Source: an uncultured Actinomycetes bacterium (GTDB lineage Bacteria > Actinomycetota > Acidimicrobiia > Acidimicrobiales > RAAP-2). From it: a DNA stretch of 64,000 nt. Where the stretch lies: the NCBI GenBank assembly GCA_903893745.1, contig CAITNF010000001.1:1-64000 (forward strand). Direction: 5' to 3'. A model generated the notes under the pieces. It was not told the origin of the DNA and ran no database searches. It was given only the letters and a program-made list of their open reading frames with translations. Positions 53,228 to 63,405 of the stretch are shown here, piece after piece (positions within the stretch are counted from its first letter, which is position 1; each line of letters begins with the position of its first letter). The translations under genes were made by a program, and so were the position numbers.

Positions 53228-55494
53228 CCCGCGATAGCGAGCGACGACTCCAGTGCACCCTGACGTCGCGACGCAATAGTGGCGACATCAAGATTGATGG
53301 TCGAACCAATCACGAGTGACGAACCACCAACGGTACCGAGCACGAACACGGGTAGATCTGCCGCGCGAGCCATGAAGGCTTCGGGGTCACTCGTGGCCAT
53401 GACGAAACGTCCCGGAAACTCGCTGAACAGCTCACCGTGACTGGACAGAGCGCCCACCTGTGCTCCACGACCGGTAGCGGCCACCATCTCCGCCAGGGCC
53501 GTTGCCAAACCACCTCCGCTCACGTCGTGCACCGCCGTCACGTCGCTGGTTTCGCCCGCACAGATTGCGGCAATCTCACCCGCCACAAACTTCACCGTGG
53601 GGCGAAAAGTGGTGGCGTCAAAAGTGGGTATTTTGCCACCTCGGCGTCCGCGAGCTGTCGCCCATCGACTGGCTCCGAGGGGGAACGGTTGGGGGCCCGA
53701 GGCCTCTCGTGCACCCACCAGCACAATCGTGTCGCCTTCGCGCCAGTCCCATCCCGGAGGTGGTGCCAGTAGTGAATCAACGACGCCCAGCAGACCCACT
53801 ACGGGGGTGGGATCGATATCGTGGCCGCCGCTCTCGTTGTAAAGCGAGACGTTGCCACCGACGACCGGTAGATCGAGCGCCCGACACGCTGCCGCCATTC
53901 CATCAATCGACTCTGACAGTTGCCACATGACTTCGGGATGTTCAGGATTACCGAAGTTAAGACAGTTGACGACCGCCTTCGCACTCGCGCCCACGCACGC
54001 GAGGTTCGCCACACTTTCGGCCACCGTCAGTGCCGTACCGGCGTGCGGATCAAGCGCGCACCAACGCGGGTTCGAATCAGTCGACAGCGCAATACCCCGC
54101 GACGAAGGTGGCAGTCCGGGTCCGGCGAGTCGCAAGAGCGCGGCGTCGCGACCCGGTCCCACCACGGTGTTCAAGAACAACTGCGAGTCGTACTGGCGAT
54201 AGACCCACCCGGGATCGAGCAAGAGCGCGAGCAGGTCATCGTTGGGCGAACCCTCGGGCTCGTCGTCGGTCGGGTCATCTGCGTGAATTCCGTCGAGGTT
54301 GGCGGGTCGCAATCGCGGTCGATCGTAAAGGGGGGCCTCGTCAGCGAGCGACGCGGCGGGTACCTCAGCGAGAATTGCTCCGTCGAATCCGTCACGTACG
54401 CGCAGCACACCCACTGAGTTGCCTTCGTCATCGATGTTCGGCTCAACCACGTGCCCAATGATGCTGGCTCGTACTTCCCAGGTCGCGCACAGCGCCGCAA
54501 CGGCCGGCCAGTCGTCGGGAGTGATAATTGCGAGCATGCGCTCTTGACTCTCCGAGGTCATGATCTCGAAGGGTTGCATCCCCGACTCTCGCAGGGGCAC
54601 CGCGTTGATATCGACGTCCATCCCCACTCGACCGCGCGCCGCGGTCTCGCTCGTCGCACAGACCAGACCAGCGCCACCAAGGTCCTGAATCCCTACGACC
54701 ATGCCTCGATCCAACAATGCCAAACAGGCTTCAATGAGTCGCTTTTCTTCGTAAGGGTCACCGACCTGCACACTGGGGCGCTTCGCGTCATCGAGTGACG
54801 CCGCACCGTCGTCGCCCGCAAAGCCCGCTGAAGCCAGTACCGATACCCCACCAATGCCGTCACGGCCCGTCGTCGAGCCAAGTAATACCGCGAGATTGCC
54901 CACTCCCGACGCGACCCCGAGCACGAGTCGCTCCTTCGGTAGTGCTCCGGCACAGAGCACGTTAACGAGTGGGTTCGACGCGTAACACTCATCAAAAGTC
55001 AGCTCACCGCCAATGGTCGGTACGCCGACCGAGTTACCATAACCCGAGATTCCCGACACGACTCCCTCAACTAACCAACGTTGGCGAGCGTCAGTTAACT
55101 CACCAAAGAAGAGCGGGTCCATAACTGCCAAGGGGCGCGCGCCCATCGTAAAGACGTCACGCAAGATGCCGCCGACTCCGGTCGCGGCACCCTGATAGGG
55201 CTCGATGGCCGATGGATGGTTATGGCTTTCGATGCGAATCGCGACGGCGATGCCGTCGCCCGCGTCGATCACCCCGGCGTTCTCACCCGGACCCACCAGC
55301 ACGTGCGCGCCCTCAGTGGGTAAGCGCTTGAGGTGAATTCGTGAAGATTTATACGAGCAGTGCTCGCTCCACATGACCCCATAAAGCGCGAGTTCCAGAT
55401 TGTTGGGTTCACGACCCAGCACCGTACAAATTTCTTCGTACTCGCCGTCGGTCAGCCCGAGCGCACGATGGAGGGGTTCGAGAGCGCTGGTCAC
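53224..55494 (-). CDS. purL: Phosphoribosylformylglycinamidine synthase, large subunit
   Basis: 756 residues, the small PurL type that needs PurQ and PurS. Motifs are LYGVMWSEHCSYKSSR, GPGENAGVIDAGDGIAVA, SHNHPSAIEPYQGAATGVGG, and GVPTIGGE. GTG 55494 is preferred over the adjacent 55497 because TAGTTT at 55506-55501 falls exactly at -12 to -7. It stands apart from the rest of the cluster, with its own promoter facing the basic-protein gene. Confidence 0.96.
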   Translation of the reverse strand: MTSALEPLHRALGLTDGEYEEICTVLGREPNNLELALYGVMWSEHCSYKSSRIHLKRLPTEGAHVLVGPGENAGVIDAGDGIAVAIRIESHNHPSAIEPYQGAATGVGGILRDVFTMGARPLAVMDPLFFGELTDARQRWLVEGVVSGISGYGNSVGVPTIGGELTFDECYASNPLVNVLCAGALPKERLVLGVASGVGNLAVLLGSTTGRDGIGGVSVLASAGFAGDDGAASLDDAKRPSVQVGDPYEEKRLIEACLALLDRGMVVGIQDLGGAGLVCATSETAARGRVGMDVDINAVPLRESGMQPFEIMTSESQERMLAIITPDDWPAVAALCATWEVRASIIGHVVEPNIDDEGNSVGVLRVRDGFDGAILAEVPAASLADEAPLYDRPRLRPANLDGIHADDPTDDEPEGSPNDDLLALLLDPGWVYRQYDSQLFLNTVVGPGRDAALLRLAGPGLPPSSRGIALSTDSNPRWCALDPHAGTALTVAESVANLACVGASAKAVVNCLNFGNPEHPEVMWQLSESIDGMAAACRALDLPVVGGNVSLYNESGGHDIDPTPVVGLLGVVDSLLAPPPGWDWREGDTIVLVGAREASGPQPFPLGASRWATARGRRGGKIPTFDATTFRPTVKFVAGEIAAICAGETSDVTAVHDVSGGGLATALAEMVAATGRGAQVGALSSHGELFSEFPGRFVMATSDPEAFMARAADLPVFVLGTVGGSSLVIGSTINLDVATIASRRQGALESSLAIAG

Positions 55495-55664
55495 CACACC
55501 AAACTATCGGTCGCCCTCGTCGTGCTCACGACACGTGGTCATAAACCTTACTGAGGAGTAATGGGGCGACGAGGTCGACCTATTTAATTCACTTCATCAC
55601 CAAAAAAGAACAGTCACCATTGAACACTTCAATTTGGTAATTACGACAATGCTGATGTGGATTC

Positions 55665-55684
55665 AATTAATTAATTAATTAATT
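55665..55684. repeat. AATT repeat in an AT-rich spacer
   Basis: Five AATT units run into further A/T-only sequence (to about 55695) in the 281-bp space between purL and the basic-protein gene. No gene lies in the spacer. It may act as a promoter-proximal AT tract; there is no sign of a replication origin. Confidence 0.8.
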
Positions 55685-55775
55685 TAAAATTTACAAAAGA
55701 CATTTAGCCCACGTGAAATAAATCCCAACGTTTCGTCCTCTACACTTGAGCATCCCCACCCCCAATGGAGTACGA

Positions 55776-56216
55776 ATGGCTACTGCTTCGAAAAAAACTG
55801 CTGTCAAGAAAACGGCAAAACGAACGATGAGCACCGATCACAAAGCCAAATTGGCGCAAGGGCGCAATGAATCTCGGATCGTCGGCAAGTATCTCGAAGC
55901 AATTACCGCGGGAAAGGGTAAGCGTGGTCGAAAGCGCACTCCTGAGTCGATCAATATCCAGATTGTGCGTATCGATAAAGAGTTCGACGGCGCGTCAGCG
56001 ATTCGTCGATTAGAACTCACGCAACTGCGTTACGACCTGGTTGCTGAGCGCGAGCGACTTACTTCGAGGATGGACCTTACGGAACTCGAGCGAGACTTCG
56101 TGAAGGTTGCCAAGTCCTACGCCAAGAGAAACGGCATTACGTACGGGGCTTTTCGCGAGTTGAGCGTCAGTGCCGAAGTTCTAAAGCGCGCGGGCATTAG
56201 CCGCGCACGCGCCTAA
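55776..56216 (+). CDS. Conserved small protein with Lys-rich N-terminal tail
   Basis: 146 residues from ATG 55776, with GGAG 5 nt upstream and TACACT (55741) as a likely -10 giving a leader of about 20 nt. The first ~20 residues are Lys/Thr/Ala-rich (KKTAVKKTAKR), like histone-type tails. The body (KRGRKRTPESINIQIVRIDKEF, then FVKVAKSYAKRNGITYGAFRE and AEVLKRAGISR) matches a family I have seen widely in actinobacterial genomes, without known function. DNA or RNA binding is likely from charge. It converges with purQ, overlapping by 4 bp. Confidence 0.85.
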   Translation: MATASKKTAVKKTAKRTMSTDHKAKLAQGRNESRIVGKYLEAITAGKGKRGRKRTPESINIQIVRIDKEFDGASAIRRLELTQLRYDLVAERERLTSRMDLTELERDFVKVAKSYAKRNGITYGAFRELSVSAEVLKRAGISRARA

Positions 56217-56884
56217 ACCGCACTCACCCGAGTTCGAACGAATCCTTCGAGTAGGACTCGCCCGTCGGCACTGCCGAGCAGAGTCGACATTGCGCGTTCG
56301 GGGTGCGGCATGAGACCCACCACGTTGCCCGCTTCATTGGCGACGCCGGCAATATCACCTCGAGAGCCGTTGGGGTTGTCCTGGTAGCGCAGAACTATTT
56401 GATCATTCGCCTGCAACTGCTCGTACGTCGTGTCGTCACAGGTGTACGCCCCCGAGAAGTGGTTAATCGGGATACTGAGTGTTTGGCCTCGGGTGGCACT
56501 TCGCGTCAGCACCGAGTTCGTCGATTCCACAATTAACGTCGTTGGCTGACACAGAAAAGTGAGTCCCCGGTTCTTCTGAAGCGCTCCGGGCAAGAGGCCG
56601 GCTTCGGTGAGTACTTGGAAGCCGTTACAGATTCCTAGAACCGCTCCACCACCTCGCGCAAACTCCGCGACTGCTTCCATAACTGGAGAAAAACGAGCGA
56701 GGGCACCAGGGCGAAGGTAGTCACCGTGCGCAAAACCTCCCGGCAATATGATCCCGTCAAATCGCGCGACGTCATTCGACGAGTGCCACACGAACTCCGC
56801 AGTGGCGCCGAGATCCTCGACCGCTGCCGCTGCGTCATACTCGCAGTTCGACCCCGGAAAGACGACTACACCAATGCGAATCAT
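56213..56884 (-). CDS. purQ: Phosphoribosylformylglycinamidine synthase, glutaminase subunit
   Basis: 223 residues. [12 protein letters not shown], the nucleophile Cys in [11 protein letters not shown], and the catalytic His/Glu in MPHPERAM are all present. It supplies ammonia to PurL. It overlaps purS by 4 bp upstream. Confidence 0.96.
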   Translation of the reverse strand: MIRIGVVVFPGSNCEYDAAAAVEDLGATAEFVWHSSNDVARFDGIILPGGFAHGDYLRPGALARFSPVMEAVAEFARGGGAVLGICNGFQVLTEAGLLPGALQKNRGLTFLCQPTTLIVESTNSVLTRSATRGQTLSIPINHFSGAYTCDDTTYEQLQANDQIVLRYQDNPNGSRGDIAGVANEAGNVVGLMPHPERAMSTLLGSADGRVLLEGFVRTRVSAV

Positions 56885-57141
56885 GAGTGTGGCGTCACCG
56901 CCACGCGCGCGGTGGCGTCTTCAATAACTGGGTTTGAGAGCAGTCGCTGTGCCAGGGCCGTCGCCTGCGCCAGAGCTGCCACTTCCGTTTCGGCTTCGAC
57001 CGTGAACTGGAAGAGTTTGCCCGCCCGCACCGCACTCACGCCGGTAAAGCCCAGCGCCGGAAGCGCTCGCTCAATGGTCGCGCCCTCGGGGTCGGCAATA
57101 CCGCTGCGCAAGGTGACTTCGACGACGACGGGGACTAGCAC
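56881..57141 (-). CDS. purS: Phosphoribosylformylglycinamidine synthase subunit PurS
   Basis: 86 residues, typical for PurS: VEVTLRSGIADPEGATIERALPALGF and the C-terminal LLSNPVIEDATARV. It holds PurL and PurQ together. GTG start 2 nt behind purC. Confidence 0.95.
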   Translation of the reverse strand: MLVPVVVEVTLRSGIADPEGATIERALPALGFTGVSAVRAGKLFQFTVEAETEVAALAQATALAQRLLSNPVIEDATARVAVTPHS

Positions 57142-57143
57142 GA

Positions 57144-58046
57144 CTATGCACCGTACCAGTCAAGGAGCTGGCGACCGGTCACTCGTTCGTAGGCACTCAC
57201 GTAGCGCTGTGAGGTCACTTCGACGATCTCTGCTGGCACGCGCGGTGGTGGTGGCGTTCGGTCCCACGGCTGGTCGGCCAGCCAGTCACGAAAGGGCTGC
57301 TTGTCGTACGAGGGTGGCGTCTCACCCGCCCGCACCTGCTCTGCCGGCCAAATTCGTGACGAATCCGGGGTCACCACCTCGTCACAGAACACCAGCTCAC
57401 CGTCCACAATTCCCAGCTCAAATTTGGTGTCAGCGAGAATCAAGCCCACGCCGTCAAGCGCGCGAGCGCAACGAGCAAAGAGGTCAAGACAGAGCGTCTG
57501 AGCGCGCGCCAACATATCGGCACCAACAATCTCGGCGGCGGTGGCGAGGTCGATATTGAGGTCGTGACCAGTTGTCGCCTTGGTCGACGGGGTAAACAGT
57601 GGCTCGGGGAACGGATCCGTGAGGGCCATACCCGACGGCACCTCCATGTGGTGCACGGTTCCTTCGCGCGCGTACTCCTCGTAGGCCTGGCCGGCTAAAC
57701 GGCCGCGCACGATGCACTCGAGTTGCACCATCTCGGCTTGGCGCACGAGCATCGTGCGCCCGTGCCACGCGTGGTGCTCACTAAAGCCCGGAATGAACGA
57801 TTCAATAATGTGCGGGTCGCACGAAATGAGCGCGCTCGGCACGTCAGTGGAGAACTCTCGCAACCAATAATTGGTAAACCCAGTTAGAACGCGGCCCTTC
57901 TCGGGAATAAGTTCATTCATCACAACGTCAAAGGCACTGAGGCGATCTGACGCCACCATGAGGAGGTGGCGATTATCTACTTCGTACAGGTCACGCACTT
58001 TGCCCGAATAGACGTGCCGTAGACCGAGGTCGCTCACGTTCGCCAC
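57144..58046 (-). CDS. purC: SAICAR synthetase
   Basis: 300 residues: YSGKVRDLYEVDNRHLLMVASDRLSAFD, ECIVRGRLAGQAYEEY, LILADTKFELGI and DEVVTPDSSRIWP. It joins aspartate to CAIR with ATP. Its start lies 13 bp inside the 3' end of purB. Confidence 0.96.
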   Translation of the reverse strand: MANVSDLGLRHVYSGKVRDLYEVDNRHLLMVASDRLSAFDVVMNELIPEKGRVLTGFTNYWLREFSTDVPSALISCDPHIIESFIPGFSEHHAWHGRTMLVRQAEMVQLECIVRGRLAGQAYEEYAREGTVHHMEVPSGMALTDPFPEPLFTPSTKATTGHDLNIDLATAAEIVGADMLARAQTLCLDLFARCARALDGVGLILADTKFELGIVDGELVFCDEVVTPDSSRIWPAEQVRAGETPPSYDKQPFRDWLADQPWDRTPPPPRVPAEIVEVTSQRYVSAYERVTGRQLLDWYGA

Positions 58047-59341
58047 GTGAGCGCATCTAAGAAACGTCCGCGATGCGCGAGGAGGCGCTGGGGATCGAAA
58101 GCTCGTGCCAGTACTTCATTACTCAACGTCACTTCGCTATCGGCCTCAATGACTTCACGGAAGTTTTTGCGCTCTTCCACCGAGCGGCGCGACGCCGCTT
58201 GCACAATGCGATACGCGTCGTCACGAGATAGTCCTGTTTCAATTAGAGCGAGTAACACCGACTGAGAGAAGACCAGGCCGAGCGAGTGCACAGTCAGATT
58301 CTCGAGTGCTCGGTCGGGGTGCAGCACCAAACCATCGGCTAGCCCCGTGGCCTTACGCAACATATAGACCGTCAACTGCAGGGCGTCAGGCAGGATAATC
58401 CGCTCGACACTCGAATGTGAAATATCACGCTCGTGCCAGAGGGCCACGTCCTCGAGCCCGGCCTGAAGGTAGCCCCGCAGCACCCGGCTCAACCCACAGA
58501 GACGCTCCGAGAGAACCGGATTGCGCTTGTGGGGCATGGCCGACGAACCTTTTTGACCCGCGGTGAAGGGCTCTTCGGCTTCACCCACCTCACTGCGCGC
58601 GAGGTGGCGCACCTCGAGGGCGAACTGTTCAATTGACGTACCGAGCGCGGCGCAGGCGTAGAGCACTTCGGCGTGTCGGTCGCGGGCGATGACTTGGGTT
58701 GCCGGAACCGCAACCAGACCAAGTCGCTCACACACGAAGGCCTCAACTGACGGATCGATGTTAGAAAATGTACCGACGGCACCGGAGAGTTTGCCCACGG
58801 CAATTGATGCGCGAGCGCGCCGCGCCCGCTCGAGGTCCCGATCAACTTGCAGCGCGAAGAGTGAAAACTTGGCCCCGTAGGTGGTTGGTTCGGCGTGCAT
58901 TCCGTGCGTGCGACCAGTGATCGCCAAATCAATTGACGCTACGGCGCGACGCGTTAGTGCGTCACGCAGGGCCGTCGCTTCAACCAGCACGACGTCCATC
59001 GCGCGAGTGAGCACGTGACAGAGTGCGGTATCGACCACATCGGACGAGGTCAACCCGTAGTGAATCCAGGCCCCTTCGGGCATGCCCACCCGAGACTGCA
59101 CGACATCAACAAAGGCCGCCGTGTCGTGATTAGTTATGCGTTCACGTTCATTTACTTCAGCGACGAACTCCGCGTCAATGACTGGCTGACGAGTTCGCAG
59201 TACTCGAACGTCTTCGCGGGGTAACACGTCGAGCTCGGCGAGGGCCTCGGCGGCGAGAAGCTCAACTTCGAGCATGCTGGCAAAGCGCTGCTCGTCACTG
59301 AAGAGTTCGGCCATGTCCTTGGGGGCGTACCTGGGAATCAT
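58034..59341 (-). CDS. purB: Adenylosuccinate lyase
   Basis: 435 residues. TGRTHGMHAEPTTYG holds the catalytic His, and GSSAMPHKRNPVLSE is the fumarase/lyase superfamily signature with the flexible catalytic loop. It releases fumarate from SAICAR and adenylosuccinate. It lies 9 bp behind purD. Confidence 0.96.
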   Translation of the reverse strand: MIPRYAPKDMAELFSDEQRFASMLEVELLAAEALAELDVLPREDVRVLRTRQPVIDAEFVAEVNERERITNHDTAAFVDVVQSRVGMPEGAWIHYGLTSSDVVDTALCHVLTRAMDVVLVEATALRDALTRRAVASIDLAITGRTHGMHAEPTTYGAKFSLFALQVDRDLERARRARASIAVGKLSGAVGTFSNIDPSVEAFVCERLGLVAVPATQVIARDRHAEVLYACAALGTSIEQFALEVRHLARSEVGEAEEPFTAGQKGSSAMPHKRNPVLSERLCGLSRVLRGYLQAGLEDVALWHERDISHSSVERIILPDALQLTVYMLRKATGLADGLVLHPDRALENLTVHSLGLVFSQSVLLALIETGLSRDDAYRIVQAASRRSVEERKNFREVIEADSEVTLSNEVLARAFDPQRLLAHRGRFLDALTWRT

Positions 59342-59350
59342 TTCTCTCCT

Positions 59351-60595
59351 CTAGAGCGCCGCGGCCGCGATATCCGTGCGTGCGACCTGACCTTCAAAGG
59401 TTACGAGGGATACGCCCTCGTAGGCGCGACGCCGAGCCAACGCCACGGAGTGCGCCACACCGGTCACCGCCACGACCCGTCCGCCCGCAGTCATGAAGTC
59501 GCCGTGTTCGCCATGGCGGGTCCCCGCGTGAAAGATGCTGACACCCTCGAGGGCGTGGGCCAATTGACCGTCTGGCCCCAGACCACTGATAACGTCGCCC
59601 GCTCGAGGGTGCTGAGGGTATCCGTGCGCCGCCAAGACTACCGTTACCGCGCAGCCCGATGTCGTGGTGTCCACGCCGCGCAGGTCGCCGTTGGCCGCCC
59701 GTTCTAAAAGTTCGTAGAGTCGATCACCGTAGAGAGGGGCGAGTACCTCCGTCTCGGGGTCACCGAAACGCACGTTGTACTCGAGCAGTCGCGGGCCATC
59801 CTTGGTCAACATCAAACCGGCGTAGAGCACGCCACGAAAGTCGATGCCCCGACGGCGCAGTTCGCGCATTGTTGGTTCAACCATCGTGGCGGTGATTTCA
59901 GTAACGGCGCGCGAGTCCATAGCGGCCATGGGTGCGTAGGCCCCCATGCCACCAGTATTAGCGCCACGGTCACCGTCGCCAACTCGCTTAAAGTCTTGCG
60001 CCGCCACGAGAGGCGTGGCTCGAGTTCCGTCACAAAGAAACAACAACGAACACTCCTCGCCAGCTAGTCCCTCTTCAATCACGACTGTTGAGCCCGCCGC
60101 CCCAAATGACGAACCGCGTAATTTGTCGAGCACGTCAGCACGGGCTTCGTCAAGGTCATTGGTGACCAGTACGCCCTTACCCGCTGCCAGTCCGTCAGTC
60201 TTGATGACGTAGGGCGCCGACATCGTGGCGAGAAATTCGAGTGCCCGAGTCTCGTCACTGAATGACCCGTACGCGGCGGTGGGTACCCCCGCGGCGTTAA
60301 GAAACTCCTTCATGTACGCCTTGGAACCTTCGAGCCGTGCGCCATCAACACCGGGTCCCAGTACTGACTTACCCTGGGCGCGCAACGTGTCCGCCAAGCC
60401 GTCGACTAGTGGTTGTTCGGGCCCAATGACGAAGAGGTCCGCGTCTAGTTCCGTGGCCCCCGCGGCACTGCACGCAATACCTTGAGCGGCAATCCCGGCG
60501 TTACCCGGGGTCACGACCACGTCGTGCCTACTGGCGAGAGTCTGGGCCAGCGCGTGCTCGCGCGCGCCAGCTCCGACGACGACGCAGCGACTCAC
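59351..60595 (-). CDS. purD: Phosphoribosylamine-glycine ligase
   Basis: 414 residues of ATP-grasp type: [54 protein letters not shown], and [14 protein letters not shown]. It makes GAR from phosphoribosylamine and glycine. It overlaps the purA stop by 4 bp. Confidence 0.96.
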   Translation of the reverse strand: MSRCVVVGAGAREHALAQTLASRHDVVVTPGNAGIAAQGIACSAAGATELDADLFVIGPEQPLVDGLADTLRAQGKSVLGPGVDGARLEGSKAYMKEFLNAAGVPTAAYGSFSDETRALEFLATMSAPYVIKTDGLAAGKGVLVTNDLDEARADVLDKLRGSSFGAAGSTVVIEEGLAGEECSLLFLCDGTRATPLVAAQDFKRVGDGDRGANTGGMGAYAPMAAMDSRAVTEITATMVEPTMRELRRRGIDFRGVLYAGLMLTKDGPRLLEYNVRFGDPETEVLAPLYGDRLYELLERAANGDLRGVDTTTSGCAVTVVLAAHGYPQHPRAGDVISGLGPDGQLAHALEGVSIFHAGTRHGEHGDFMTAGGRVVAVTGVAHSVALARRRAYEGVSLVTFEGQVARTDIAAAAL

Positions 60596-61869
60596 GAGGG
60601 GCGAACGAACTGCTCTCGGCCCGGTCCTACACCAACCACCGAGATTGCAACGCCCATGACTTGTTCGAGAAAGGCCACGTAGTTCTTCGCCGCTTGAGGC
60701 AGCTGCTCAAACTTCGTGAACGACGTGAGGTCGGCTCCCCAGCCCGGCATTACTTCGTAGACCGGTTCAACGTCGTGTAACACCGACTGATGATAGGGCG
60801 GGTAGTCGTAGCGAACGCCGCCCGCCGTGTAGCCAACACAGACTTTAATTTCGTCAAGGGTGTCGAGCACGTCAAGTTTGGTAAGTGCCACCTCCGTCAA
60901 GGAGTTAAGGCGTGCGGCCTGGCGGGCCATCACTGCGTCAAACCAACCGACCCGGCGACGTCGACCAGTGTTCGTTCCAAATTCGTGACCGCGGGTCACG
61001 AGCAGTTCACCGAGGTCGCCATCGAGTTCAGTGGGGAACGGACCCGCACCCACTCGCGTCACGTAGGCCTTGGCGATGCCCATAATTGCGGTGAGGTCGC
61101 GCGGTCCCAGTCCCGATCCAGTACAGGCCCCTCCGGCGACTGGGTTCGATGACGTGACAAAGGGGTACGTGCCGTGGTCGAGGTCGAGGAAGGTAGCTTG
61201 GGCGCCTTCGAGCAGTAGTCGCTGACCCTTGGCCAACGCGTCGTGCACGACCGTCACGGTGTCACCAATCATCGGGGCGATTCGAGGCGCCAACTCATCG
61301 AGATACTTTTCGGCAATATCCTTCGCATCCATAGCGGGTCGGTTGTAGATCTTGGTCAAGATGAGATTCTTTTCCTTCAAGACCACGTCGAGCTTCTCGC
61401 GAAAGATTTTTGGGTCAGTAAGGTCCTGCACGCGCAGCCCCACCCGCGACGACTTATCGGCGTACGCGGGACCGATCCCACGCTTCGTGGTGCCCAGAGC
61501 GTTCTTACCGAGGAATCGCTCAGTGAGTCGATCAAGCTCCTGATGGTAGGGCATAATCAGGTGCGCGTTGCCCGACACCACGAGGCGACTTACGTCAACG
61601 CCCTTGGCCTGCAGCGTTTCAAGTTCGTGCAGCAGCACGGCTGGATCAACGACGACTCCGTTACCAATTATCGGAGTGATGTGGTCGTAGAGCACGCCCG
61701 AAGGTACGAGCTGTAGGGCGAACGCTTCGCCGTCCACGACAATGCGGTGACCGGCGTTGTGACCGCCCTGGTAGCGAATGACCAGGTCCATGTCACGAGC
61801 CAGTAGGTCAGTGAGTTTTCCCTTGCCCTCGTCCCCCCATTGCGTTCCAACTACGACGGTTGCGGGCAC
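60592..61869 (-). CDS. purA: Adenylosuccinate synthetase
   Basis: 425 residues: [19 protein letters not shown] (GTP loop and catalytic Asp), [26 protein letters not shown] and [10 protein letters not shown]. It joins IMP and aspartate with GTP. AAGGAG lies 5 nt before the GTG, and the leader contains no other recognised element. First gene of the purA-D-B-C-S-Q run. Confidence 0.97.
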   Translation of the reverse strand: MPATVVVGTQWGDEGKGKLTDLLARDMDLVIRYQGGHNAGHRIVVDGEAFALQLVPSGVLYDHITPIIGNGVVVDPAVLLHELETLQAKGVDVSRLVVSGNAHLIMPYHQELDRLTERFLGKNALGTTKRGIGPAYADKSSRVGLRVQDLTDPKIFREKLDVVLKEKNLILTKIYNRPAMDAKDIAEKYLDELAPRIAPMIGDTVTVVHDALAKGQRLLLEGAQATFLDLDHGTYPFVTSSNPVAGGACTGSGLGPRDLTAIMGIAKAYVTRVGAGPFPTELDGDLGELLVTRGHEFGTNTGRRRRVGWFDAVMARQAARLNSLTEVALTKLDVLDTLDEIKVCVGYTAGGVRYDYPPYHQSVLHDVEPVYEVMPGWGADLTSFTKFEQLPQAAKNYVAFLEQVMGVAISVVGVGPGREQFVRPS

Positions 61870-61945
61870 TGGACTCCTTCACGAGGGACTCGTTGCAGAA
61901 CAACAGTCTACCCGACGGTGCACCAGCCTCGACCAGTGACGTCGA

Positions 61946-62335
61946 TCAACTTCGTCGCCGGCGCTGCGCCTCGATGAAGAGTGCGATGCTGTTTTGCACG
62001 GGCACCAGGTCGCGTCGGTACTGACGATGCGTAGCTTCAACGTGTGAGCGCGACTCGCTGGCCAGAGTCGCAAGCTGCTCGCGCGCCTGCGCGAGTTGGA
62101 TCTCCAGGGCCATGATTCGCCGAACTCCTTCAAGATTGACGCCATCATTGGTGAGTTCTTGAATCCGGCGAAGGGCCGCAAGGTCCGCCTCGGAGAAACG
62201 ACGAGACCCGCCACTCGTACGTTGGGGATTGAGTAGTCCGCTGCGTTCGTAGTTACGCAGCGTCTGGGGGTGAACGCCCGCCAACTCGGCGAAGACCGAG
62301 ATGACGTAGACAGCGTGGTGTTGGCGTTCGTTCAT
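61946..62335 (-). CDS. hspR: MerR-family heat-shock repressor HspR
   Basis: 129 residues. MerR helix-turn-helix: YVISVFAELAGVHPQTLRNYERSG, RTSGGSRRFSEADLAAL, then a coiled coil. In Actinobacteria HspR is the last gene of the dnaK operon and represses it at HAIR sites. The ATG overlaps the dnaJ stop by 4 bp, confirming that operon. The binding site would be upstream of dnaK, outside the window. Confidence 0.95.
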   Translation of the reverse strand: MNERQHHAVYVISVFAELAGVHPQTLRNYERSGLLNPQRTSGGSRRFSEADLAALRRIQELTNDGVNLEGVRRIMALEIQLAQAREQLATLASESRSHVEATHRQYRRDLVPVQNSIALFIEAQRRRRS

Positions 62336-63405
62336 TCAGTCACCTCTTCGTGCAGGGCTTTGGCTAGTCGTTCTACTAGTGATCGCTGTTCCTTATTGAG
62401 TTTTTTTGGAATCGTGACGTTCAGCGTTACCAAGAGGTCGCCCGCGGCATGCTTGCCGGCGGCGGGAACTCCTCGGCCCCGTACCCGCATTGTCGTACCG
62501 CTCTGGGTGCCCGCCGGAATTTTCAACGTCACCGGTTCGTCGAGGGTCGCCACCTCGAGCGTGGTACCCAGCATCGCGGCGGTAGCGGGCACGGATACCG
62601 TCGTGGTCACGTGACGTCCCTTCATGGCGAAGTGGCTATCGACCGCGACGTGGACGTCGACGAAGAGATCGCCGGCTGGTCCTCCTTGACTACCTGGGGT
62701 GCCCTTGCCCTTGAGGCGAATACGTTGACCGGCGATAACTCCCGCGGGGATCCGTACGTTCACCCGTCGCGACGATGGTTCACGGCCGGTACCGTGACAG
62801 CTCAAACATGGCGTCACGATTCGTCCCCCGCGACCTTGGCAGGCCGAGCAGACACTCGACATGGCGAACGGGCCCTGGTCGTCATTGAGTACCCCGCGAC
62901 CCTGACAGCGCTCACAGGTGGCAAAGCCGCTACCGGGAGCCGCACCGCGTCCTCCACAAGTACGACAGGCGTCGTTGCTCGGCAGCGTCACCGTCGTGGT
63001 GACTCCAACCACGGCATCTCGAAAGCTTAAGTGCAGTGCAGTTTCTAGGTCAGCCCCCCGTTGGGCTCGTTGGCGTGAGCGACCCCCAAAGAGGCCACCA
63101 AAAATATCGCCGAGGTCGCCGAGGTCGCCCGGATTGAAGTTGCCACCAGCGCCCGGTCCCCCGAACCCCGCAGCGGCGGGACCCAGACGACGAACCTCGT
63201 CATATTCTTTACGCTTTTGTGCGTCGCCCAGTACGTCGTAGGCCACGGAAACTTCTTTGAACTTCTCTTCCGAGCCCGGATTCGTGTCGGGGTGCAGTGA
63301 CTTGGCCAGTTTGCGATAGGCGCGAGTGATCTCCTTATCGGTTGAACTCGACGTCAAACCGAGGACTTTGTAGTAGTCCTTATCGAACCACTCGCGCTCC
63401 GCCAT
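62332..63405 (-). CDS. dnaJ: Co-chaperone DnaJ
   Basis: 357 residues. J domain with HPD (about residues 38-40, KSLHPDTNPGSEEKF), a Gly/Phe-rich linker, four zinc repeats (CRTCGGRG, CERCQGRG, CSACQGRG, CLSCHGTG), and the C-terminal substrate domain. It stimulates DnaK ATPase. Adjacent to grpE with no gap. Confidence 0.97.
   Translation of the reverse strand: MAEREWFDKDYYKVLGLTSSSTDKEITRAYRKLAKSLHPDTNPGSEEKFKEVSVAYDVLGDAQKRKEYDEVRRLGPAAAGFGGPGAGGNFNPGDLGDLGDIFGGLFGGRSRQRAQRGADLETALHLSFRDAVVGVTTTVTLPSNDACRTCGGRGAAPGSGFATCERCQGRGVLNDDQGPFAMSSVCSACQGRGGRIVTPCLSCHGTGREPSSRRVNVRIPAGVIAGQRIRLKGKGTPGSQGGPAGDLFVDVHVAVDSHFAMKGRHVTTTVSVPATAAMLGTTLEVATLDEPVTLKIPAGTQSGTTMRVRGRGVPAAGKHAAGDLLVTLNVTIPKKLNKEQRSLVERLAKALHEEVTE

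Noticed and set aside
55660-55700. AT-rich AATT repeat as a replication origin
   Set aside because: No DnaA boxes, dnaA, dnaN or gyrB nearby; the tract is just upstream of a promoter and is better read as an AT-rich spacer.
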